From NCBI RefSeq assembly GCF_001039355.2, contig NW_019775673.1, positions 186,001 to 250,000 of the forward strand: a DNA stretch of 64,000 bases, written 5' to 3'. Shown here in pieces: positions 11,634-40,843 of the stretch. Below the pieces are notes generated by a model. That model saw only the letters and a list, made by a program, of their open reading frames with translations. It was not told where the DNA came from and did no database searches. The stretch is from Lingula anatina. Taxonomy: Eukaryota; Brachiopoda; Lingulata; Lingulida; Lingulidae. Each line of letters opens with the position of its first letter. The stretch's first letter is position 1. Both the position numbers and the translations under genes were made by a program.

Positions 11634-12351
11634 GTAATTATAAGATATATAATGGAGCGGTGAGGGGGATGGGAAGGGGGGTTACGCGGACATGGACTTC
11701 TTACCAAAAGACCTACTTTTAGAAATGAAATAACGTGGTATATTCTCAAAGACTTTANAGCTTCAGTAGGCGTGCCAGACATCTATGCCCCTTAATCTGA
11801 AAGCAATTTAGCGAGAAACCCCTCGGAGATGGATCGACCCTGTTAGACGACCTAGGTACGTTAACCCAGTCTTTGATACACTTGCTAGGCTGTCATTATT
11901 TCTGACACCACTGTTCCCAAATCCCTTCGAAGTCTCGCTTGATATTATGCCAAGTCGCGAGACTTTGGGTTCTCTAGATGATTTCTATTCAACGGGATAG
12001 GCAGTCGGCTAGAACTTTTGCCACAAAAGGGCCCCACGTGGAACCTTGGCTAAACCTTAACCCACATGCAGCAGCCCTGTATTGGTATGTGCCCAGTTGG
12101 GCGCGCCGGCTGGGAGGTAACTGTATGTAACTTTATTTAAAACAGGCAGTTAAAGTGATGTAGGAAATATCATATAATGTCTCAATTTTATAACTTATAT
12201 TTATTTCTTAAAAATTCCGTGTAACCAGTGGTTTTCCTATATGTTGCTTCTCAATATCCAGTGTTCTGTTGACTGCGGCATATGAATGCACGTTTCGATA
12301 CAAACTTACGGCTTTCTTATGGCTGACACTGATGTTCTAATATCTGTATAG

Positions 12352-13925
12352 GTAGTGGCTATATTGACTTCGATGAATTCCTCATCCTGTACGTGAGGAA
12401 GCTGATAGAGGACGAGGACGAAAAGGAACTGAGGGAAGCTTTTCGTGTGCTGGACAAGCAGAAAACTGGTTCTATTCCCGTAGAAGACCTGAGGTGGATT
12501 CTGAAGAGCCTGGGAGACGACCTAACTAACTCCGAAGTCGAGGACATGATCGCAGAAACAGACACAGATGCGAGCGGCACAGTCGACTACGATGGTAGAT
12601 ATAGCATAAGCTTTTTATTTTACCCAAACATTTGAAATGTTGATTTAACATGCACATACTTAAATTTTTCATTTGTAATATCGGATACTGAAAAAAAAAT
12701 TAAAATAAGACAGCGACTTAAGGAATATTTTAAAATGTTCTATGCTTCTGTGGAACTATATTTTTCTGATATTACTGCGATAGCCTCTAACAGTGAATCG
12801 CAGAGTTAATTTGTTCATTTTTATGTAAAAACATAGATGTTCATTTGACAGTTTTGCTGCCTTGTTAATGTTAAACTTTTGTATTTCAAGTGGCGTGATT
12901 GTCCAAATGTTTTATTTTCTGCATGTCACACCGTAGTGTCACCGTGTGTCTTCCCGTCTGGCACGCACCGCGTCCTATGTAAAATCTGCATGCTGCCTAC
13001 TGCCTTCCATTGCATTTTACCCCATGCTCTGCGTGACAACACGGACAATTCGTGCTAGGGCACGCAACACGCACCCCACGTACTCACCGGTGCCATTTCT
13101 GTCTAACGTCGTATAAATTAGTTTCCAGACCGCTGCAGTAATTTCCGTGTGTTTGTATATTAGGACATGCGCTTAGCCCTGATGTTAAAATTTCGACCTG
13201 CATGATCATCTCGAGCAATTTCCTTTCATTTGTTTCCAGCCAAATTCCAGCAGTGACCTTATTCTCATCCTATAAAAACTTTACCTGTACAAAAGTACGT
13301 TAAATTATATCATCACCCTTCACATGTAGATTCATCTACAATCCATCTACAACTCGATTATCTGACCTAATATTACCGGAATTTAAAGGTATTCTGTGCA
13401 GGATTTTCGCACCAAATCTAATTTTTTCTCGTGAAAAAAGAAGGAATCTTGGTACTGAGGAATTAATATCCGACCTGTTTCTTTACTTGCAATCAATCTT
13501 TTGTGCCATTTAACTTAGTTTTTAACAGTATTTTAACAAATAATGATCAATTTTAACTGTTATGTTTTCCTGAAATTTAAATAATTTTATTTGAAAAAAT
13601 ATCGACACCAGGTGCTTTTCTTTGTAAATTGGGAAAGATATGAAAAGCTTTGCAAGATATTTAGACAAAATATAAGGACATTTCCAGGCGCGTATAGTAC
13701 ACCTTTCTACAGGATTCTGACAGGCTAGCCCGGAGAGCTATACCCCCTTCCTTCCATCCTCCTCCTCCTCCTTCCCCCCCCTCCCTCCCCTACAGCCACC
13801 GCCAGTTACACCTTCAGTTGCAGCACTCGTCTTCAAGACGACAAGAGGCCAGGCAGCGTACCAGGACTGCAATTACTCTTCATTTGTCTTTTCCAGAGTT
13901 CTATGCATTGATGACCGGCAAATAA
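12352..13925 (+). CDS. Calmodulin-like gene A, C-terminal exons
   Basis: Exon 12352-12594 (243 nt, acceptor tatag, donor gtagat) and terminal exon 13897-13925 (29 nt, acceptor ttccag, stop TAA) join in phase 1. They encode the end of EF-hand 2 (SGYIDFDEFL), the central linker, EF-hand 3, EF-hand 4 and the C-terminus EFYALMTGK. Loop 3 reads DKQKTGSIPVED, with non-acidic residues at position 3 and D instead of E at position 12, so it is probably not a calcium site. Loop 4 reads DTDASGTVDYDE, which is canonical. The 243-nt exon corresponds to vertebrate calmodulin exons of 107 and 136 nt fused. The exon for EF-hand 1 and the short N-terminal exon were not found upstream on plus. The gene is therefore incomplete here, a half-calmodulin, or its 5' exons are lost in sequence gaps. 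It lies tail to tail with gene B. Confidence 0.8.
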
Positions 13926-14451
13926 GCACCAAGTGAACCACCTGGATTGCAATCATGACTCTTGGACCGCAGATGACTGCTTTGCATTCTCCTGACCCAT
14001 GGCGGGATAGTCTCCCCCCAGCAGCTGTCTATATGGGATAACACTTTCATAGACACATACTTACACAATTCATATATTCGTAGGAGTTAGTGGAATTGTC
14101 TCTCTTGAATGCGGTGATCAAATGCTGAGTGCGTTTGTGCACACGTTATTCCCACTGTTTTCTTGCATGGTGGTGATATCACATGTGGACTTAGGAGTCC
14201 TTCACTGTGCACTTTATTTCATTGGTTTCCGTAACTATGCACTCATGTGTGCCTCACATGGGGAAGGGCGTGTCTCAAAAACAATAGATGAAATCCCACT
14301 ATCACTTTCTAAGATGTAATCGTTGCATTTTATTTTTTTTTTATTTTTATTTTATTTTATTTTATTTATTTATTTTTTTTTTTGCATGTGCTGCATGTAT
14401 GTGGTCTTTTACACAGTGTCAAATAACCGCCTTCACATTTGTCATTTCCAG

Positions 14452-14480
14452 AGTTTTATAAACTGATGACTGGTACATAA
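14452..14480 (+). CDS. Gene A alternative (duplicated) terminal exon
   Basis: A second 29-nt terminal exon about 550 bp downstream of the first. It has the same phase and a strong acceptor (catttccag) and encodes EFYKLMTGT then TAA. The flanks also match: about 20 bp upstream, both copies carry a cttca...tttgtc...ttccag block. This indicates a local tandem duplication of the exon with its acceptor. Its peptide resembles the terminal exon of gene B (EFFKLMTSE) more than the first copy does. Use of either exon would give proteins differing at three residues. Confidence 0.65.
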
Positions 14481-16686
14481 ACCCACATTCAGCTTCTCAG
14501 TACATCACCTGCTACTAGTTTAGACTGTCACTGACAACCGTTGTATCCTCTGTGACCCGCACATGTGCCTGTCGTCTGCTTGAATTTGTAAAAAAAAATC
14601 AACAAAACCAATAGGTGGGCATTTATCGGATTTGACCCCACTGACTTTTGAAACTCCTGCCGCCATGTCCAAGAGTATATAAGATGTCAGTTTTTTTTGG
14701 AGAAAAAGACTCCTGTCTGAATTCACATACATATACCAGTCTGTTTTGACGGGGATGTAGACAGAGATGGCTGTAAATCCGGGAACAATAGACTATCCAT
14801 ATTTAACGTTTTACAGGCCTTTCGTTTGTACAGACCCGGATAGAGGTCGAGGTGAATAAATGTGTGGATTTTTACATATTTTCCACGAGAACGTTGTGTA
14901 TTATTTATTTTACATTTCACATCAAGAACCCATACATGCATGCTAACAAATGAGAAATAAAGGAGGCATTACGTTGAAATGTATAAAATATTTCGCTTCA
15001 AACTTAGTTCACTGGAGCCTAGATTGAAGTGACTGTGAGTTTCCATTTACTCGGTTGATCAAGTCCAAATGTTTATCAACTACAAAACTAGCATAATTTT
15101 TTAAAAAGCATTGCTGAAGTCTGTCAGATGAAGGTCCTTACAAAGCAAAAACATTGCTTTCAACTTTGGCAGTACTTGGAATGCTTTGTAATTGATAAAC
15201 ATAACGTGGCTTAAACTTGCATTTGCAAACAATTCAAATGTTACAGTCGACTTAAAGAGATAGGGCATTGGATTTTAGTATAAAAATGCAATAAACAAAA
15301 TTCCCAATACATTTTGTTTAGTTTGAAAAAAAAAAGAAAAGAAAACGGATAAACAAAAGCAAAAGAGAAACAGAATTGCCTGTAAATTTTAAAGACGAAC
15401 TTGTTGATAGATTTTGACCATAAAGTTAGTTCTGTAATCTCGAAAGTCCTATGACCACTAATTGAACACAATCGAGGCAAGCTCTGCAAAAACGCCAAGG
15501 TCAAATTAGTCTTATTACCGACATTATAGGCCTTCCTATCGGTTGAAAAGTATAAAATGTTCCAAAAGGACATAGATCTATGCTTTTTACTGACGGCTTT
15601 TTGGCACATTTGGTGTGGTTAACTGCCTTCAATATCTATTAATTTATACTTCTTATAGCAAAATCTACACACAGAAATTCCTCTCGCGAAAATGGAAATG
15701 GTTTGAAACGATTTCGAGGGAGATCTTATAGACTACGAGGCCTCCGTACGGAAAGAAGATAAATATGTTAATTATTATGTAAATCAGGTAAGCTTTCGTG
15801 CGAGCGGTGTTCATATAGGACCAAGGTCAGTGGAAGAATGAGAAGAAAGGGGTCTCATGCCACACCGCTACAATTTCCACGCCATTTCTTTATGTCATAT
15901 GTATTATAAAGTTTTCGTTGAGCCGAGACCCAAGTTAACCGATGTCCATCTTCAAGTACTTAATTTTGAACACACAAACACTTAAAATTTTATTCCCACG
16001 CGCCTGGAATGTGATGTTTAAATCGCTGTTTAAAATATGTGAAGAAATAAGAAATTTTGAAAATGAAATTAAATTGTACGGTACCTATCCTATCATAACA
16101 CCACAGTTTATAGAAAACAGAGAAGTTGCACATGATATAATACAAACGGAAAGGTAATAAACTATGTATATGAGTAATAAATATTTGTTATTTTGTATAT
16201 TGCATATCTCCAAACGGAAGAGTTCTCTAAGCATTGCGGTATCGACTTCTTTGTCGATGAAAGCTCTTGCGAAACAGCCATCTTATCCCTGTCTTAAGTT
16301 TTATCGATATCTGTCACACTTTCCCTGACAGAAGCTTTGATGCACTGATTGTGGTTATGTTTTTATCAATCCTTTGTGATACAAAACGTCTAAGGTGCGC
16401 CAAAGGCGGCTACAAGCGTAATCTGAACGTTCACCTAACACACTGTGTCAGCCAGTGCGGTTAAGGAACGCCTTTGCTCCTACTTCTTCGATCTAAACCT
16501 GGATATTGGGTAAGTGAATAGATTTATCACGGTTTGCCATTATCTGAATGCTACATGTAGTAAGCAGCTAGTAGATCAACCGCTGTTGCATAGTATGCTA
16601 GAGACCACGTTCACATTTATGAACACTGGGTGATTGTCTGCTGGTGTCTTGGAATGTTATACGTCTTGTCGTCCTGAGTGCTGTTT

Positions 16687-18762
16687 CTACTCGGAGGTCA
16701 TGAGTTTGAAAAATTCTGAAAAAAGATATCGTTCATTTATCGCTTTGAAAAACCAAACAGTGAGTATAATCAATGTATCCAGGTATTGGGGGGAGGGAAG
16801 GGGGTCACAGCTGGCATGAGGACTCTCCCTTCAGAGGTGCCCCCTTACCCCCTTATTATTCAAACATAACACAGAATCAAGAGCAAGATTAGACAGACTA
16901 AGACTGCATTCCCACAGATTTAGATCGATCCATCTGGATCGACCTAACTCCCTGGGGGTTCACGCTAAATTGCTGTCAGCCGAGCGCGCACGGAAGTTAA
17001 TTAGCCCCTTACAGCTTTTACTAGGCGGGACAGACATTTAAGCCGGCTAAGCTGACAGTTAATCTAGTGAGACTCCCCACGGGGATAGATCGATCTAAAA
17101 TTTTTGGGAATGCAGTCTATTTTGTATCTCTGTGCCCTATATATTATTTTGTCCTTGTCTACTATTTTCATTTCCTCATTTTGCTTGGCAATTTTTAAAT
17201 CCGCTAAGGGGATTATTTTAGATTCCGCTCCGGATTCTGATGAGACTTTCAGACTAAATCAGCCAGAGGAAATCAGCAGCAATGATGATTCACCCTAGTA
17301 AAAGATGGCGTCTGTTAATCGAACTAGCTCGAAATAAACATGTACAGAAAAATGAAAATAAAAACACTTTCGGAGAGCTGTCCAGGGAATATGATCACTT
17401 ACATTATAAGATGATCACTTACATTATAAGATCAACAGAATCTTACCATCGAAACTAACTTCGTTGTTGCCGTCTTCGTCAACCTCTTGGATCATGTCGT
17501 TGATCTCCTCGTCGCTGAGGTCCAGCTCGTCTCGCAGACCCTTCAGGATGTATCGAAGGTCATCGCACGTGATGAAACCTTTCTTCTTTTTATCCAACAT
17601 TCGGAACAGGTTTTTGTAGAATTCTTCCTCTTGTTTCTCTTTTATCTTTTGTGCCATAAGAGGGAGAAATTCGTCAAAGTCCACAGTGCCATTGGCTTAA
17701 AAACATTAAAATTATATATATTTACAGATTAGCTTTATCACAGAAACATATTTATCAAGGCATTATTTTAGAAAAGATCCTACTGTTACATGTAACTATA
17801 AAAAAAGAATCATTATAAACATAATAAAGACATATAAACAAGTAAGTAAAAATTAAACAGACAGACAAGTAGATAAACGAAAAAGGGAACGAGGCAACAA
17901 ACAATTTAAAAAAACTTACAGTCCTGGTCAACTATTTTGATGAGTTCCCCCAGCTCTTCCGGTCGAAGCTGGTGGCCAAGGTTTCGCATAACATCTCCCA
18001 GCTTTTTTGTCGGTATTATCCCTTTCTTGTCCGGGTCGAACACAAAGAACGCTTCACGGATATCTGTAATACCGATCAGGTGTTTGGTACATATGCCGGC
18101 TATAAGCAGGTGGTATATAAGCGCAATAACACATGTTTTTATTTTTGTAAAGTAAGTGCGCGCAGGGGGCAGTGATTTTATGAATAAACTCTTTAATTAT
18201 AACCAAATCATGAAGAAATAGAATCTCAGTGTAAACGCGTTCTATATTCAACATGATGGACATTCCTGGAAGTCAGAGGATTGGTACAAAAGGTAGTTTT
18301 ACGCATTTAATGAACGTTTATCATGGTTCAATAAAGAAATATACGTTTTTTAAAGGTTCATTTGCTAAGAAGAATAAAAAGGAGTTCTTTTTACAAGTTG
18401 TCATTGTAAAAAATTCGCAAAGAAAAAAGTTCAGTTTCCACATTGCGTTAGCTGTGCTTACTTTGGACTTGGTCGTCGGATAGCTCGTAGTTATCGTCGG
18501 CCTGTAAAGGTAAGTGACTTGTCAGTTATCAATCTTTACTACAATGTGAAACCTTGGCATATCAATTATGCATTGATCGATATATATATATTGTATCTCA
18601 CAAGAATGTCAGTCAAACCAACTGTACATACCCAAACTATATGAATAAGTATACTCGTACAAACTATACCCACACGAAATTCTTATACAAAACGAAACAA
18701 ATAGAATTTAAACCACCTCTCCCTAATTTACAGTTGACCTTTCTACTGCGCGTACTTACCAT
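16687..18762 (-). CDS. Calmodulin-like gene B, complete (154 aa)
   Basis: Exons: ATG-only coding exon at 18762-18760 (followed at once by gtaagt), 18501-18462, 18063-17920, 17695-17447, 16715-16687 (stop TAG). Sizes are 3, 40, 144, 249 and 29 nt and all phases agree, giving 154 residues. The layout copies vertebrate calmodulin genes, where intron 1 follows the initiator ATG and the last exon is 29 nt. The protein runs MADDNYELSDDQVQ, then four EF-hands and the end EFFKLMTSE. Loop 1 (DPDKKGIIPTKK) and loop 3 (DKKKKGFITCDD) are degenerate. Loop 2 (DQDSNGTVDFDE) is canonical. Loop 4 (DEDGNNEVSFDE) keeps the ligand positions but has N for the central glycine. The linker KIKEKQEEEFYKNL is two residues longer than calmodulin's. 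It is head to head with gene C. A weaker possible second terminal exon is at 15483-15458. Confidence 0.8.
16901..17118. mobile_element. Foldback MITE-like element, copy 2 of 3
   Basis: The best-preserved copy: terminal inverted repeats agactgcattccca and tgggaatgcagtct. Inside them are GATCGATC-containing arms, then gtgagactccccac and the ctgtcag/ctgacag inner pair. It is about 218 bp long with no coding capacity. It lies inside the last intron of calmodulin-like gene B. Copies are at about 463-677 and 57697-57905. Confidence 0.75.
17391..17430. repeat. Exact 20-bp tandem duplication
   Basis: The unit atgatcacttacattataag occurs twice in direct succession. It lies 16 bp past the donor of gene B's 249-nt exon, inside the intron. 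Confidence 0.9.
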
Positions 18763-20535
18763 ATTTCCAGGGAATACTGGGCAACTATTCCTAAAAGATA
18801 AAAACGACTGCATCAGCGTCTTATTTCTGTTAGATTTCTGCATTAGAATATTAAGCTCCTTCTGGCTTCGCAGCGTCCAGTCTTTAGCTGCATGTATTAC
18901 GGGGAACACGCAACGCGCATCGCTTCACTCTAGATTCTAGGGATTCTAATCGGTAAAATTGTTATCAGATATACAACGTGCCAAAGAAAATAGCGACCAT
19001 TTCTTGGGTGAAAGTTTACGTTATTGGGCACTGGCTGCTGCGTGCTAGGTATAAAAAGTCCAAACTCAATACAAGTAAAGATCAAAAGGAGATGCTACAT
19101 TCATTTAACGTAACTTACGGAAATTAAACAAGACTCTGAAGATGAATCCGAAGTCGCACATTTCTCCGAGAAATGGGAAATGAAGGTTGATTGTTGTTCC
19201 GCTTCCTCGCGCCTCGGTTTAATGGCTTCTTCTTCAATGAATCCAACGAAAACGTTCGTTTTAACATATTGTCTGACGGAAAAAGGCAGACATCAGCTGA
19301 ACCGTTTTTATCGGAAGTCAGTGGGGCAATGTCATTTTTATAAGCTGGGGCAGCAAAGCAGACCTGTAGGTCTCAGATTCAATCTTTGTCCGCTAACATT
19401 TAATAAAATAAAGTCATTATCACCGTGGGTTCTTATAGGTGAAACTTGCCCCCCCCCTCCCCATTTCCACCGATGTCATTCACATATCTCCTAAATAGTA
19501 GATATTCGAAAACCTGGAAATACAGGTTGTTTGTACAAATGCACTAACAGATTAAACAGGTTAAATACGAATCAACTTTTGTTTCTCAATTTTACTTTTC
19601 ATTAGATTATACAGCCTCAGCTTCTAAATTGAGTGAAGAACTAACATATTGCGGATTCTTGGAGAAATCGATTACGTAGAAATTCAGACTGCTAGACACG
19701 GGATGTAATCAGGGTATTCAGAATTCATATTCTGAGAGCGATGTTTTACAGTGATCGTAAAGATAACACCTCCTATGCAAAGAAGATATAGCATCCCCTT
19801 TCCCTCTATAAGCCTTATGAGTTAATTAAATTCAGTTTTAGGCATATGAAGTACTTTTCGTCCTGACAGTAATGATTAATGTATAAACCACGCACTAAAA
19901 ACGTCTTGGTGTTTGCACAGGATTCTGTCAATACGCTCTAGCCGAGCTCCCTGGAACACATTTCCGTTTACCTTTCGGTATTTTTGCGAAACGTTTCTCA
20001 ACGCGAAAAGATCAGACGTTGGCGCGGTCAGTTTGTGCTGTGCTATTTATCACCTCCCTTTCCATAGTCTATCGACTTCCGGGGCGGAAAAATCTAGCAC
20101 TGTTATATAATTGCAATAGTCAAGGTATGTAAAATAATCTCTGATAGGGAGACAGGTGCTATGCGAGGTAGATGAGCCATTTCTTTTTCCTCTCCCGCAT
20201 TTTGGCGCATTGCAGAGGCTGATAGATGGGAGAGTGTAACTCGATCCTTCGGCTAACATTGACTAGCTTTTTACAGAGGTGCACTAGTACTGAGTCTACT
20301 ACTCGCCTTTTAATTCACTGGGAAAAGAACGAAAAATCCATGACCAGAGGAAACTAGGAGCCGTCACGCATTTCTTTCTACTCCCAAAGGCCCCTTTCTA
20401 CAAGACGATTGAAATTCTTAGGCTTTACAGGAACAGGCATTATCAGGGAAAGAAGACACTTTATTAATAGAAAAGCTTCACCTGAGTTCTGACAGAAACT
20501 TGAAGTACAACAGTACAGAAGTATTTGTTGGGAGC
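18763..20535. promoter_or_regulatory. Head-to-head intergenic region between calmodulin-like genes B and C
   Basis: About 1.8 kb separates the two divergently oriented ATG exons, so 5' UTRs and promoters of both genes should lie here. No core promoter element could be assigned with confidence. One open minus-strand stretch (about 19277-19128), with a ttttccgtcag acceptor and a gtaagt donor, could be a 5' untranslated or alternative exon of gene B. It is not needed for the coding model. Confidence 0.4.
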
Positions 20536-32108
<11,573 letters not shown>

Positions 32109-33969
32109 GGGCTAACGAAGGCAGACGACACGTCGTCTTTCGATGGACCCGCCTTAGACACCTCGATCTGCAGCTCGAGATCGAGGCCATTTCATGAGAA
32201 ATAAAAGCTGCGCCTCTGCTCTGATCATATCATTCGTACTCATCCCAGTGAATTACTTATTTGCTATCTTTTTATAATAAAATCATGTTATATATATTTG
32301 TTCGAAATAAATAGTAAATGTTTTCATTCTTTTTACTTACCGTTCCATCTGTTTCTTTTTTAAAGCTTATAAAATATTCTCATTTTTAAAAAATATATAT
32401 TTATTTAAAATATATTCCGCTGGAACTAGAAAAAAACGGGAAAAGACTCCAGATAAATCAGACGTGTGTTTTCTGCCACTATTAAAATCAATAAGCTCCT
32501 TGAGGCAGAAATAAAGCGACCTCTTCTCGATCTGAGGAGACAGCTACGGACTGAGTTTATCACTTCCTCGCCAACCATCACGCCACGGGTGCCAATTATT
32601 TCAATCTATTAGAACTGTTTTTGTGGCCTAGAATCATTCAGGATACAAAGTTTTTCCACAGGCTTGCTTGCAAGAGGAGCAAAACCCCCGACGTGCAAGC
32701 TCAGTGACGTATACAGCTTATTGCAAAGAAGTGAAGCGATGTACTCAAGGTCGCGTTAAATGAAGTTGTTATTTGCGAGATAATGCAAAAACTTATCGTT
32801 GATTGACGCCTGATAAATTGAACAGCATTAACTTTATTGACATTATCAACATGAAGTTGTTGACGTAAAAGTGGCATTTTGATGGTTCCCTTCCAGAAAG
32901 TCCCAGTCTCCATTTCATATTTCAAGAGAATTTCCTAAATGCACCAAATTATTGACACTGCTAAATCAAGAAATGCAAATAAAATGAACTCGTGAAAACG
33001 TTGAATGTCTAGAGCAAACAAATGTAATAGAACTAATAAGAATGATTGTAATGTATGACATTTTTATTGACGAGATGGACGCCAGTCGGCTAAAGACAGC
33101 ATATACAATTGAGAACCGTCCCAAGACATCATTATTACAAACTAAACGTGTTAGCCTTTCGATAAATCGGCTTCTCCATAAATAAACTTTACCTCTAGGG
33201 AACAGAAATTGCCAAAAACTGGAAAAGTAACTATATAAAGACAGTTGTTGTTTCATTTCTTATCCCCTCCGTATCTTATCAATCCATGCCAACTCAATAG
33301 AATTCCCAGCGAAATGAGGTTTATGCGTCATCCCTATGGTAGAATTTGACGCTCATTTCTTTAAAAGGGCAATGCTTTTAAATCCGCCAAAGGAATGTTT
33401 AAAATTACTTCTGTTATCTTCTACCTCCAGGAATCAAGACCTAAAACAGTTTCTACATCAGAATAATTACTCGGAACTCATCTGGGAAATTTCTGTAGCT
33501 TTTCCCCCTGAAATAAAGCAATTTGTTTCCACGTGTGTTCCGTTCACTGCCAAATTCATCATGTATTCCTTCCAAGGAGGCCATGGCTTTACAAAGATTC
33601 ACACACGGCCTCAATTAATCCAGGTGTTCACACAGAGGAGATCAAGATAAATCCTAAAACAATAACACACGTTTTCAGAGCATATCAAAAGTCCAAGAGC
33701 TCCTTAATTATGTCCTTGAAACGACCCCCAGAAACACCCCACAGAGTTCCTCCCACCTTACACCTGTACTATGTTAAATTTACATATCTCAGTCATAATC
33801 CATCCAACAGGGCTATCAGCTTCTCCATTAGGACCAAATCATGGATAATACAAAGTTTTGGGCGTTGTTCAATCTCTCAACAGTACTTTGTACTTTTGGT
33901 TCTGTTCTCTTCAAATGCAAAGCAGTTTGTTTTTTTTTTTTCTGTACTACAAACTCAGCCAAGTTGATC
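32109..33969. other. Tail-to-tail intergenic region between gene C and SMU1
   Basis: About 1.9 kb containing the 3' UTR of gene C (AATAAA near 32199 and again near 32277) and the 3' flank of SMU1. Open frames on plus around 33.3-33.97 kb have no start, splice or family support. Confidence 0.5.

Positions 33970-40843
<6,874 letters not shown>

Noticed and set aside
15458-15483. Possible second terminal exon of gene B (ELASIVFN then stop, good acceptor)
   Set aside because: The 16715-16687 exon has the exact family length and sequence; this one is shorter and weaker, so it is not annotated.
16634-16819. Cysteine-rich plus-strand frame (LECYTSCRPECCFY) resembling a secreted peptide
   Set aside because: It overlaps the 29-nt terminal exon of gene B on minus, which fits splice phase and family sequence; no signal peptide.
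19128-19277. Open minus-strand exon with ttttccgtcag acceptor and gtaagt donor upstream of gene B
   Set aside because: It contains no in-frame ATG, and the split-ATG exon at 18760-18762 completes the gene as in other calmodulin genes.
19180-19494. 104-codon plus-strand frame in the B-C intergenic region
   Set aside because: Biased composition with a proline run from a C-tract; no family resemblance and antisense to a candidate 5' exon.
33336-33967. Overlapping plus-strand frames of 104 and 144 codons between gene C and SMU1
   Set aside because: Low-complexity, unrecognised, one without an ATG, and partly antisense to the SMU1 3' flank.
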